A stretch of DNA of 19,962 bases from Alphaproteobacteria bacterium (GTDB taxonomy: Bacteria > Pseudomonadota > Alphaproteobacteria > RF32 > CAG-239), in NCBI GenBank assembly GCA_017963715.1, contig JAGCTK010000129.1:1-19962 (forward strand), given 5' to 3'. The position numbers were made by a program, and so were the translations under genes. Under the pieces are notes generated by a model. That model saw nothing but the letters and a program-made list of their open reading frames with translations. It had not been told where the DNA came from and did no database searches. How positions within the stretch are numbered: position 1 is the stretch's first letter; every line of letters starts with the position of its first letter. This document shows, piece by piece, positions 14,956 through 19,962 of the stretch.

Positions 14956-15666
14956 ATGCCTATCAGCACAGAACTTTTAATCGGCGATGTAGAACCTTTC
15001 AGCATCGTCGATTTTCCTGACCATATCGCCGCAGTAGCCTTTTTGCAAGGGTGTCCGTGGCGGTGTCCGTTTTGCTATAATACGAGCCTGCAACCCTTGA
15101 AAGCGGAAGGCGAGCCGATGTGGACGGCCGAAAAGTTTTTTGCGTTTTTAGAGCGGCGCAAAGGTTTTTTGGATGCGGTGGTCTTTTCGGGCGGTGAGCC
15201 CTTGGTGCAGAAAGGCCTTAAAAACGCAATGAAAATAGCCAAAGATTTAGGCTATACGGTCGGGCTTCATACGGGCGGTTATTACCCGAATGCCTTAAAA
15301 GAGGTTTTGCCTTTTTGCGATTGGGTTGGGCTTGATATCAAAGGCCCATCTCTAAAATATCAGGCTTTGACGGGTGGCTTTGCGGCGTTTGATGAGATGT
15401 CAAAAAGCCTTGATTTGTTGCTTGAAAGCGGCGTTGCGTTTGAATGTCGCACAACATGCGATCCGCGGCTTTTAAATGCGGACGATTTGCTCAGCATCGG
15501 TGCATTTTTAAAAGAAAAAGGTGTTAAAGCCTATTACTTACAAAAATATCGCCCGACCGAGGCTGACCGATCTACAACGGATGAAATGTGTGAATCGTTG
15601 ATATCAGATGCCAAAGCGGTTGATTTTTTGAAAGAAAATTTTAAAAAATTCGATGTCAGAAGATAA
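14956..15666 (+). CDS. nrdG: Anaerobic ribonucleotide reductase activase, NrdG2-type radical SAM protein
   Basis: This 236-residue radical-SAM enzyme would use a [4Fe-4S] cluster and S-adenosylmethionine to abstract hydrogen from the glycyl-radical residue. The cluster motif is C-x3-C-x2-C: Cys33, Cys37 and Cys40 in GCPWRCPFCYN. The SAM-binding GGEP is at 79-82 (VVFSGGEP). The start, GDVEPFSIVDFPDHIAAVAFLQG, is typical of NrdG-like activases of the TIGR02495 kind. It is longer than classical E. coli NrdG (about 155 residues) because it has a fuller half-barrel after the cluster. It begins 15 nt after the glycyl-radical ORF with no clear Shine-Dalgarno site, suggesting translational coupling. 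A terminator follows directly, closing the operon. Its target is most likely the small glycyl-radical protein. Confidence 0.92.
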   Translation: MPISTELLIGDVEPFSIVDFPDHIAAVAFLQGCPWRCPFCYNTSLQPLKAEGEPMWTAEKFFAFLERRKGFLDAVVFSGGEPLVQKGLKNAMKIAKDLGYTVGLHTGGYYPNALKEVLPFCDWVGLDIKGPSLKYQALTGGFAAFDEMSKSLDLLLESGVAFECRTTCDPRLLNADDLLSIGAFLKEKGVKAYYLQKYRPTEADRSTTDEMCESLISDAKAVDFLKENFKKFDVRR

Positions 15667-15667
15667 G

Positions 15668-15692
15668 TATCGGCGCAAAGCCGATATTTTTA
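15668..15692 (+). terminator. Rho-independent terminator of the nrd operon
   Basis: TATCGGC (15668-15674) and GCCGATA (15680-15686) form a perfect 7-bp stem with loop GCAAA, followed by TTTTTA. It starts 2 nt after the nrdG stop. Confidence 0.9.
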
Positions 15693-15771
15693 TATCTAAA
15701 TTTTACCAAGTATTAAAAAATTTAGCATAAACTGTGCCTTGATGTGACGTTTTATCAAAAGGACAAATTTT

Positions 15772-16320
15772 ATGAAAAGAATGTTTTTATTGGCAACAAG
15801 TGCGCTGTTGTTTGCGCATCAGGCCAAAGCGGTGGATGTACAACCGTATGTCGGTGCGGACTATGTGTATTCATGGGCCAATCTTGAAGACAGCGAATAT
15901 TTCAAAGACCATTTTCAGGCCATCAATGTGTCGGCAGGCATAATGGCGACTTCTGTGATGGGTTTGGAATTGTCTTATCAACAATCGCAACAAAACAAAA
16001 AGTCATCAGTCATCGGTCAAACCAAAATAGAATATAAAATTTTGGCGTTGGACGGTGCTTATTATGCAGGTGTGCTTGAAAATTTGCAAATTGTCGGTAC
16101 GGCAGGCCTCGGTTATTATGAAGCCAAAGGCAAGTTGAAAAACGCCGGCGTTTTAGACCACGGAGACAATGAGCATTTCGGTCTGCGCTTCGGTTTGGGT
16201 TTGCAATACAGCATTGACAGCAATTGGGCGTTGCGTGTGATGGGAAGATATCACTATGTGGACGGTGATGCATTAAAGCATATGACGGATATGACCGTCG
16301 GTGCACGTTATTATTTTTAA
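15772..16320 (+). CDS. Outer-membrane beta-barrel protein (OmpA/opacity-like)
   Basis: A 182-residue protein with a signal peptide (MKRMFLLATSALLFAHQAKA, cleavage after AKA at residue 20). The mature part of about 160 residues is made of alternating polar and aromatic strands: PYVGADYVYSW, AINVSAGIMATS, MGLELSYQQ, IEYKILALDGAYY, LQIVGTAGLGYYEAK, GLRFGLGLQYSI, ALRVMGRYHYV and TVGARYYF. Eight strands and a C-terminal Phe after YY are the signature of small outer-membrane barrels inserted by the BAM complex. It lacks the C-terminal peptidoglycan-binding OmpA domain. AAAAGGA (15757-15763) precedes the ATG. The gene is flanked by terminators on both sides, so it is probably monocistronic. The role is unknown: structural, adhesin-like or small-molecule binding. 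Confidence 0.82.
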   Translation: MKRMFLLATSALLFAHQAKAVDVQPYVGADYVYSWANLEDSEYFKDHFQAINVSAGIMATSVMGLELSYQQSQQNKKSSVIGQTKIEYKILALDGAYYAGVLENLQIVGTAGLGYYEAKGKLKNAGVLDHGDNEHFGLRFGLGLQYSIDSNWALRVMGRYHYVDGDALKHMTDMTVGARYYF

Positions 16321-16343
16321 GACGTACGTTTATTGAGAGTATT

Positions 16344-16384
16344 TGCGCATGATATGCATATTGCAGGCATGCGCATTTTTTTTT
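16344..16384 (+). terminator. Rho-independent terminator after the barrel gene
   Basis: TGCGCATG (16344-16351) pairs with CATGCGCA (16368-16375), an 8-bp perfect stem around a 16-nt loop that itself contains the palindrome ATATGCATAT. Nine T residues (16376-16384) follow. Confidence 0.85.
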
Positions 16385-16425
16385 GATAAGTCGGTCTTTA
16401 ATCACCGAAACCATTGGCACAAGTG

Positions 16426-17721
16426 ATGCCCAAAAAACTATTGATTATTGGCAGGAACGCATTTATTGTAAATAAAAAATATCATTTGAAAGTGTTAAGA
16501 GTGCAAAAGAAATTTTCTGTTTTATTGGTTCCTCAATCGGAGGTTATTTACGGCACAGGCGGGGCGATAACGATTTTTAAAAACTTTGCCAATATGCTGC
16601 AACAAAACGGCTTTGCCATCACCTCAATCTGTGATTCGAAAGAAAACGGGCGTCCGAAAAATCTACATAAAGATATCAAGTTTGTAAATTTGGAAACACA
16701 AAAAAACAACCAAACTTTTTCTGAAAGTTTTAACGACTATTTGCAAAAAAACAGACCGAATTTAATTATTTTCTTTTTTCCCGTTCTTTATGCCAAAGCA
16801 AATATGAGGCCCGAGTTTGACGATATTCCGCGCATTTTAATGATTCATTCGAGACCGGATATTTATTTTACATCCAAAAAGAAAGTTCTTCAAAAATTGG
16901 AAAAACTGTATAAAAACACCACGACGCAGGTTTTGCTGCCCGGTTTTTTAAGACTTTTGCCGGACTATATTCGGCATTCAAGCACCATATCCATTTCAAA
17001 CCCGGTTTATCAACACAAACAAAAAGCAGACTTAACAACAGAACACAAAAAAATTATCTATCTTTCGCGTATCGATAAATGGAAAGGCCAAAAATTTTTA
17101 ATCAAATCTTTCAAAAAAATTGCAAACAAATACCCTGATTGGCAAATTGATATTTACGGCGATTCGACCCCGAAGGAATATGCCGATATTGTTTTGAAAG
17201 ATTTAATCAAAAAAGAAAAACTTGAAAAACAAATTTTCTTAAAAGGGGTGACCGATACACCGTTTGAAACATATTTAAATTATGATTTTTGCGTCTTTCC
17301 TTCGTATTTTGAAGGATTCCCATTAGGGCTCAGCGATGCTTTGGGCGTCGGTTTGCCAGCGATCGGGTTAAAAGGATGTTCCGGCGTTAATGAATTAATT
17401 CAAGACGAATATAACGGTTTTCTGTGTGAAGAAGATGAAAATGCCTTTGCAAGCGCCATCGAAACCCTGATTTGCAACCGTCAAGAGCGCATTCAAATGG
17501 GCCAAAACGCTATCAAAAGCGTTACAAAATATGATGAAAGCAAAATCAACAAACAATGGCTTGAATTGATAGATGCCATATTAAATCAAAAGAAAATTCC
17601 TCAAACAAAACAACCGGCACAAACAAATGAATTTTTCAGTATCAAAAAGATAAAATCGATGAAAAATTACACGTTGTCTCAAAAATGCCGATTATGGTTG
17701 ATGAAAAAAATCAGTCATTAA
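16426..17721 (+). CDS. Glycosyltransferase, GT-B fold, family 4 type
   Basis: A 431-residue cytoplasmic or membrane-associated enzyme that would transfer a sugar from a nucleotide-sugar donor onto a glycan or lipid. The N-terminal Rossmann half starts [19 protein letters not shown]. The donor-binding C-terminal half has [33 protein letters not shown], then [20 protein letters not shown]. The GT4 EX7E motif appears as EX7D (EGFPLGLSD), a conservative change. The start is uncertain: ATG 16426 has no ribosome site, and a promoter-like TTGATT-N17-TATTGT lies at 16441-16469. GTG 16501, just before the first Rossmann strand and behind a weak GAAAG, is a good alternative (406 residues). The gene is visibly richer in Lys and Asn codons than its neighbours and stands alone, with no polysaccharide cluster around it, which may suggest acquisition. 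Donor and acceptor are unknown. Confidence 0.85.
   Translation: MPKKLLIIGRNAFIVNKKYHLKVLRVQKKFSVLLVPQSEVIYGTGGAITIFKNFANMLQQNGFAITSICDSKENGRPKNLHKDIKFVNLETQKNNQTFSESFNDYLQKNRPNLIIFFFPVLYAKANMRPEFDDIPRILMIHSRPDIYFTSKKKVLQKLEKLYKNTTTQVLLPGFLRLLPDYIRHSSTISISNPVYQHKQKADLTTEHKKIIYLSRIDKWKGQKFLIKSFKKIANKYPDWQIDIYGDSTPKEYADIVLKDLIKKEKLEKQIFLKGVTDTPFETYLNYDFCVFPSYFEGFPLGLSDALGVGLPAIGLKGCSGVNELIQDEYNGFLCEEDENAFASAIETLICNRQERIQMGQNAIKSVTKYDESKINKQWLELIDAILNQKKIPQTKQPAQTNEFFSIKKIKSMKNYTLSQKCRLWLMKKISH
16441..16469 (+). promoter_or_regulatory. Candidate promoter for the glycosyltransferase gene
   Basis: TTGATT (16441-16446), 17 bp, TATTGT (16464-16469). A terminator ends at 16384, so the gene needs a promoter in this interval. 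If this one is used, transcription starts near 16476 and translation must begin downstream of ATG 16426, for example at GTG 16501. Confidence 0.35.
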
Positions 17722-18544
17722 AATTTTGCCGCAAAAGGCTTATTTCATCTGCCCAACCCTGTAAATCGTTCGGTGTTTCCAAGACAAACGGCAAATGCTT
17801 TAATTTCGGATGATTGATAAAGCGAACGATAGCATCTAAACCAATAGTTCCCTTGCCGATTTGCTCATGACGATCTTTGTTGGAGGCAAACGGCATTTTG
17901 CTGTCATTTAGGTGAACAGCTTTAAGCCTGTCTAACCCGATGATGCGGTCAAACTCTTCCAACACGCCGTCAAGATTGTTTTTAATGTCGTAACCTGCAG
18001 AATAAACGTGGCAAGTATCTAAACAGACACCTATTTTTTCTTTCAAATTTACGCGGTCAATAATCGCTTGGATTTCTTTAAATGTAGAGCCGACTTCAGA
18101 GCCTTTACCTGACATGGTCTCGAGCAACACGGTTGTTGATTGGTCGGGGCTTAAAACCTCGTTTAACAACGCGGCAATCATTTGGATGCCTTGGTCGATT
18201 CCCTGTCCGACATGCGAGCCCGGATGAAAATTGTAATAATTGCCCGGCACATATTCCATGCGCTTTAAGTCATCAATAAACACAAGTTTGGCAAATTCGC
18301 GCGTTTTTGGGTTGTCAGAGCAAGGGTTTAATGTGTAGGGCGCGTGTGCAACAAATTTTTGAAAATGATGATGTTGCGCGATTTGCAAGAACTTTTGAAC
18401 ATCATTGACGTTGATGTCTTTGGCTGCACCGCCTTGCGGATTTCGCGTAAAAAACTGAAAGGTATTGGCGCCGATGTAAAGTGCGTCATTTGCGATGCCC
18501 GTAAAACCTTTGGAACTTGAGAGATGTGAGCCGATGATAAGCAT
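17711..18544 (-). CDS. nfo: Endonuclease IV (AP endonuclease)
   Basis: A 277-residue Zn-dependent enzyme that cuts the DNA backbone 5' to abasic sites in base-excision repair and removes blocked 3' ends. The metal ligands of the family are in place: His67 (VAHAPYTLN), His107 (FHPGSH), Glu142 (LLETMSGKG), and Asp176 and His179 ([13 protein letters not shown]). They are followed by the His of AVHLNDSK, the Asp and His of DRHEQIGKG, and the Glu of VLETPND. These positions run two or three residues below those of E. coli Nfo (69, 109, 145, 179, 182), so the protein is full length. I start at ATG 18544 ([14 protein letters not shown]), where homology begins; in-frame TTG codons just upstream are less likely. 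Its 3' end overlaps the convergent glycosyltransferase gene by 11 bp, and no terminator separates them. Confidence 0.96.
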   Translation of the reverse strand: MLIIGSHLSSSKGFTGIANDALYIGANTFQFFTRNPQGGAAKDINVNDVQKFLQIAQHHHFQKFVAHAPYTLNPCSDNPKTREFAKLVFIDDLKRMEYVPGNYYNFHPGSHVGQGIDQGIQMIAALLNEVLSPDQSTTVLLETMSGKGSEVGSTFKEIQAIIDRVNLKEKIGVCLDTCHVYSAGYDIKNNLDGVLEEFDRIIGLDRLKAVHLNDSKMPFASNKDRHEQIGKGTIGLDAIVRFINHPKLKHLPFVLETPNDLQGWADEISLLRQNFND

Positions 18545-18638
18545 TAAATTTTCTTTCAATGAGAACAAATTAAAGATACTCTAAAAGAAAACAACAAAAG
18601 ATAAAAGCAATTTTTTGATAAATTTACAAAAAAAAGAC

Positions 18639-18667
18639 TTGCGGTACAAAAAATAATGGTGTATGAG
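18639..18667 (+). promoter_or_regulatory. Candidate promoter for tRNA-Pro
   Basis: TTGCGG (18639-18644), 17 bp, TATGAG (18662-18667). Transcription would start about 9 nt before the mature tRNA 5' end. The -10 is imperfect. Confidence 0.45.
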
Positions 18668-18682
18668 TATGCTACAATTTAT

Positions 18683-18759
18683 CGGATTGTAGTTCAGCCT
18701 GGTAGAACGCTTCGTTCGGGTCGAAGAGGTCGCTGGTTCGAGTCCAGTCAATCCGACCA
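18683..18759 (+). tRNA. tRNA-Pro(CGG)
   Basis: A 77-nt cloverleaf. The acceptor CGGATTG (18683-18689) pairs with CAATCCG (18749-18755), followed by A and an encoded CCA (18757-18759). The D arm is GTTCAGCCTGGTAGAAC. The anticodon stem CTTCG/CGAAG encloses the loop TTCGGGT, with anticodon CGG at 18717-18719, reading CCG codons. The T arm CTGGTTCGAGTCCAG has the invariant TTCGA. The C1-G72 pair is typical of proline tRNAs. Confidence 0.97.
18741..18759 (+). repeat. Copy 1 of the 19-bp tRNA 3'-end direct repeat
   Basis: AGTCCAGTCAATCCGACCA, the T-arm 3' half plus acceptor and CCA of tRNA-Pro. It is identical to 18922-18940 in the same orientation, 181 bp apart. The bases immediately before the two copies differ (CG against TC). 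Confidence 0.95.
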
Positions 18760-18801
18760 ACACAAGAAAATCCTACCCTTGCGGTAGGATTTTTTGTGTT
18801 G
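18760..18801 (+). terminator. Terminator directly after tRNA-Pro
   Basis: AAAATCCTACC (18767-18777) pairs with GGTAGGATTTT (18783-18793) around a 5-nt loop, with T residues to 18795. The outer flanks ACACAA and TTGTGT can extend the stem with a bulge. It begins within a few bases of the tRNA CCA end. Confidence 0.85.
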
Positions 18802-18921
18802 AAAGCGAAAGCGTTGGAGGCGAACCGGCGAGAAGCTGGTTTGACCACAAGCGAAAGGCACACGGGAGTGTGCCGGTCGGCAAAGCCGATGAGCGTAGGG
18901 GCGACGAAGTGAAACGAAGTC
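18801..18921 (+). other. GC-rich multi-hairpin segment between the tRNA 3'-end copies
   Basis: About 120 bases, clearly richer in G and C than the surroundings, with consecutive hairpins. ACCGGC (18824-18829) pairs with GCTGGT (18835-18840) around GAGAA. GGCACAC (18857-18863) pairs perfectly with GTGTGCC (18868-18874) around GGGA. TCGGC (18877-18881) pairs with GCCGA (18885-18889) around AAA. The end has ACGAAGT twice (18904-18910 and 18914-18920). No RNA family is recognised. It may be a structured RNA, a mobile palindromic element or an integration remnant. Confidence 0.6.
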
Positions 18922-18940
18922 AGTCCAGTCAATCCGACCA
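18922..18940 (+). repeat. Copy 2 of the 19-bp tRNA 3'-end direct repeat (att-like)
   Basis: A second AGTCCAGTCAATCCGACCA with no tRNA body in front of it. It is followed after 9 nt by a separate terminator hairpin. This arrangement resembles the far-side attachment site left when an element integrates into a tRNA 3' end. Confidence 0.9.
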
Positions 18941-18949
18941 TAAAAAGAT

Positions 18950-18970
18950 CACCCTTTACGGGTGTTTTTT
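18950..18970 (+). terminator. Second terminator, after the repeated tRNA 3' end
   Basis: CACCC (18950-18954) pairs with GGGTG (18960-18964) around TTTAC, followed by six T residues (18965-18970). It could be the original terminator of tRNA-Pro before the intervening segment arrived. Confidence 0.8.
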
Positions 18971-19010
18971 ATTGGGCGAAATAAATAGATTTTGAATTCT
19001 TAAAAATCTC

Positions 19011-19053
19011 TTGACGTTAAGACCATTTTAATTTCTAATAAAAACAGTCTTAA
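19011..19053 (+). promoter_or_regulatory. Promoter of the alkaline phosphatase gene, with flanking inverted repeat
   Basis: TTGACG (19011-19016), 17 bp, TCTAAT (19034-19039). Perfect 7-bp inverted arms, TTAAGAC (19017-19023) and GTCTTAA (19047-19053), straddle the -10 and could bind a regulator. They do not look like a Pho box. Confidence 0.6.
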
Positions 19054-19067
19054 GAAAGAAGAAAAGT

Positions 19068-19913
19068 ATGAAAAAAATACTATTTTTATTTGTTTGTTTG
19101 CTTATTTCTAAGGTTTCGTTGGCAGATAACGTTATCTTAATGATCGGGGACGGTATGGGTGAAAACCACCTGAAATGTGCGTCTGCAGACAAAGCAATTT
19201 ATATTATGACACTACCGATAAAAGGATGGGTACATACACATTCTGCAAACAATCAAATTACAGATTCGGCTGCTTCCGCAACCGCATATGCCTGTGGCGA
19301 AAAAACAAACAACCGCATGCTCGGAAAATTTGCCGGCGGTGATGATTGTCAAACAATTGCGGAAAAGGCCGTTCAAGAGGGTTTGTCGGTGGGTATTTAT
19401 TCTACGGATTATGCAACCGGTGCAACCCCGTCTGCTTTCTTTGCACATGTCTACAACAGAAATGACAGAAAAACAATAGCATCTTATAAATTACGTGCGC
19501 AAAATGTGATGGATATCAAAGTTCCCGTTTCTAAAATTTCACAGGAAGTTGAGGCCGCATTAAACAAGTTGAAAAATAATACAAAAGGATTTTTTGCGAT
19601 GTTTGAAGGTGCGCTGATTGATACCTATTCTCATCACAACAAACTTGATAAAATGAAAGAAGAACTTTACGACTTTGATTTGGCTGTTAAGTTTGCCTCG
19701 GATTTTGTGCGTGAAAACCCGGATACAACTCTCATTGTGCTTGCGGATCATGAAACCGGAGGTTTGTCGGATGAGTGCCGGTATACTCAAAAATCACATA
19801 GCGGAACAGATGTGCCGGTATATGCCGACGGAAAGCATGCAGAGTTGTTTGACGGCAAACAGGATAATATTGAAATTTATAAGAAAATGTATCAAATTTT
19901 ATTTGAAAATTGA
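19068..19913 (+). CDS. Compact PhoA-type alkaline phosphatase, exported
   Basis: A 281-residue periplasmic phosphomonoesterase with a signal peptide (cleavage after SLA, residue 19). All key residues of the family can be placed: Asp28 (LMIGDGMG), nucleophile Ser67 (TDSAASATAYACG), Thr120 (GATPSAFFAHV), substrate Arg131 (YNR), Glu180, Asp185 and His189 (EGALIDTYSHH), Asp227-His228 (LADHETGG) and His244 (KSHSGTDVPVYADG). The usual family length is 400-450 residues. Here only about 49 residues separate Arg131 from Glu180, against about 156 in E. coli PhoA, so a large middle segment is absent, including the usual Gly-rich region. The reading frame is intact at both ends, so this looks like a minimal enzyme rather than a broken gene. 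AAGAAAG precedes the ATG. It has its own promoter and is followed by a hairpin. Confidence 0.9.
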   Translation: MKKILFLFVCLLISKVSLADNVILMIGDGMGENHLKCASADKAIYIMTLPIKGWVHTHSANNQITDSAASATAYACGEKTNNRMLGKFAGGDDCQTIAEKAVQEGLSVGIYSTDYATGATPSAFFAHVYNRNDRKTIASYKLRAQNVMDIKVPVSKISQEVEAALNKLKNNTKGFFAMFEGALIDTYSHHNKLDKMKEELYDFDLAVKFASDFVRENPDTTLIVLADHETGGLSDECRYTQKSHSGTDVPVYADGKHAELFDGKQDNIEIYKKMYQILFEN

Positions 19914-19932
19914 GGCCGTTTTGCAAAAAAAA

Positions 19933-19960
19933 CGCTTATCTTGTAAGATAAGCGGTTTAA
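19933..19960 (+). terminator. Possible terminator after the phosphatase gene
   Basis: CGCTTATC (19933-19940) pairs with GATAAGCG (19947-19954) around TTGTAA, followed by GTTTAA. An A-run precedes it, so it could also work leftwards. The T tract is short and the window ends here. Confidence 0.6.
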
Positions 19961-19962
19961 CA

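Noticed and set aside
18581..18941. Two leftward ORFs antisense to tRNA-Pro (one starting LVGLTGLEPATSST...)
   Set aside because: They are translations of the reverse strand of the tRNA and its flanks; such peptides are a well-known annotation artefact and have no ribosome sites.
18760..19067. Prophage or integrative island beside tRNA-Pro
   Set aside because: There is an att-like duplication but no integrase or phage gene in the window, so a present-day island is not supported here.
1..19962. CRISPR array, insertion sequence or rRNA gene
   Set aside because: No regularly spaced repeats, transposase-like ORFs or rRNA sequence were seen on either strand.

Overview
This window is AT-rich and gene-dense, and looks like the chromosome of a Gram-negative bacterium. 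It carries two proteins with clear signal peptides, an outer-membrane beta-barrel, an RND efflux pump and an LplT-Aas type lysophospholipid recycling protein. An oxygen-sensitive class III ribonucleotide reductase points to an anaerobic or facultative lifestyle. My best guess is a host-associated (gut-type) alphaproteobacterium. That is inferred from gene content and style, not from any marker gene.

Layout. Positions 1-1184 hold the 3' part of a hemolysin III/PAQR-family membrane protein and a HAD-family hydrolase. 1263-4634 is a three-domain fusion: an MFS lysophospholipid flippase, a PlsC acyltransferase and an AMP-dependent acyl-ACP synthetase. 4717-6825 is a secreted, extremely cysteine-rich modular protein (about 70 Cys in 702 residues) behind a good promoter. 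6927-7139 is a 70-residue DUF378 membrane protein. A bidirectional terminator then separates it from a leftward operon, 12111-7197, encoding a TetR repressor, an AcrA-like adaptor and an AcrB-like RND pump. The repressor has a palindromic operator over its own -10 and probably a TTG start.

The 485-bp gap 12112-12596 holds the divergent tetR and nrdD promoters. The nrdD promoter is covered by two NrdR boxes exactly 31 bp apart. 12597-15666 is the class III ribonucleotide reductase operon. Its catalytic protein NrdD stops just after the zinc site and lacks the glycyl-radical loop. A separate 67-residue ORF downstream, with its own Shine-Dalgarno sequence, encodes exactly that loop (RVMGYHRP), and a NrdG-type radical-SAM activase follows. 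This split enzyme is the most striking item in the window.

15772-16320 encodes a small outer-membrane beta-barrel. 16426-17721 encodes a GT4-type glycosyltransferase, whose 3' end overlaps that of the leftward nfo (endonuclease IV) gene by 11 bp. 18683-18759 is tRNA-Pro(CGG). The last 19 bases of the tRNA recur at 18922-18940, after a GC-rich segment of hairpins, and each copy is followed by its own terminator, which looks like an integration-site scar or a tiny element. 19068-19913 is an unusually compact PhoA-type alkaline phosphatase, followed by a hairpin at the window end.
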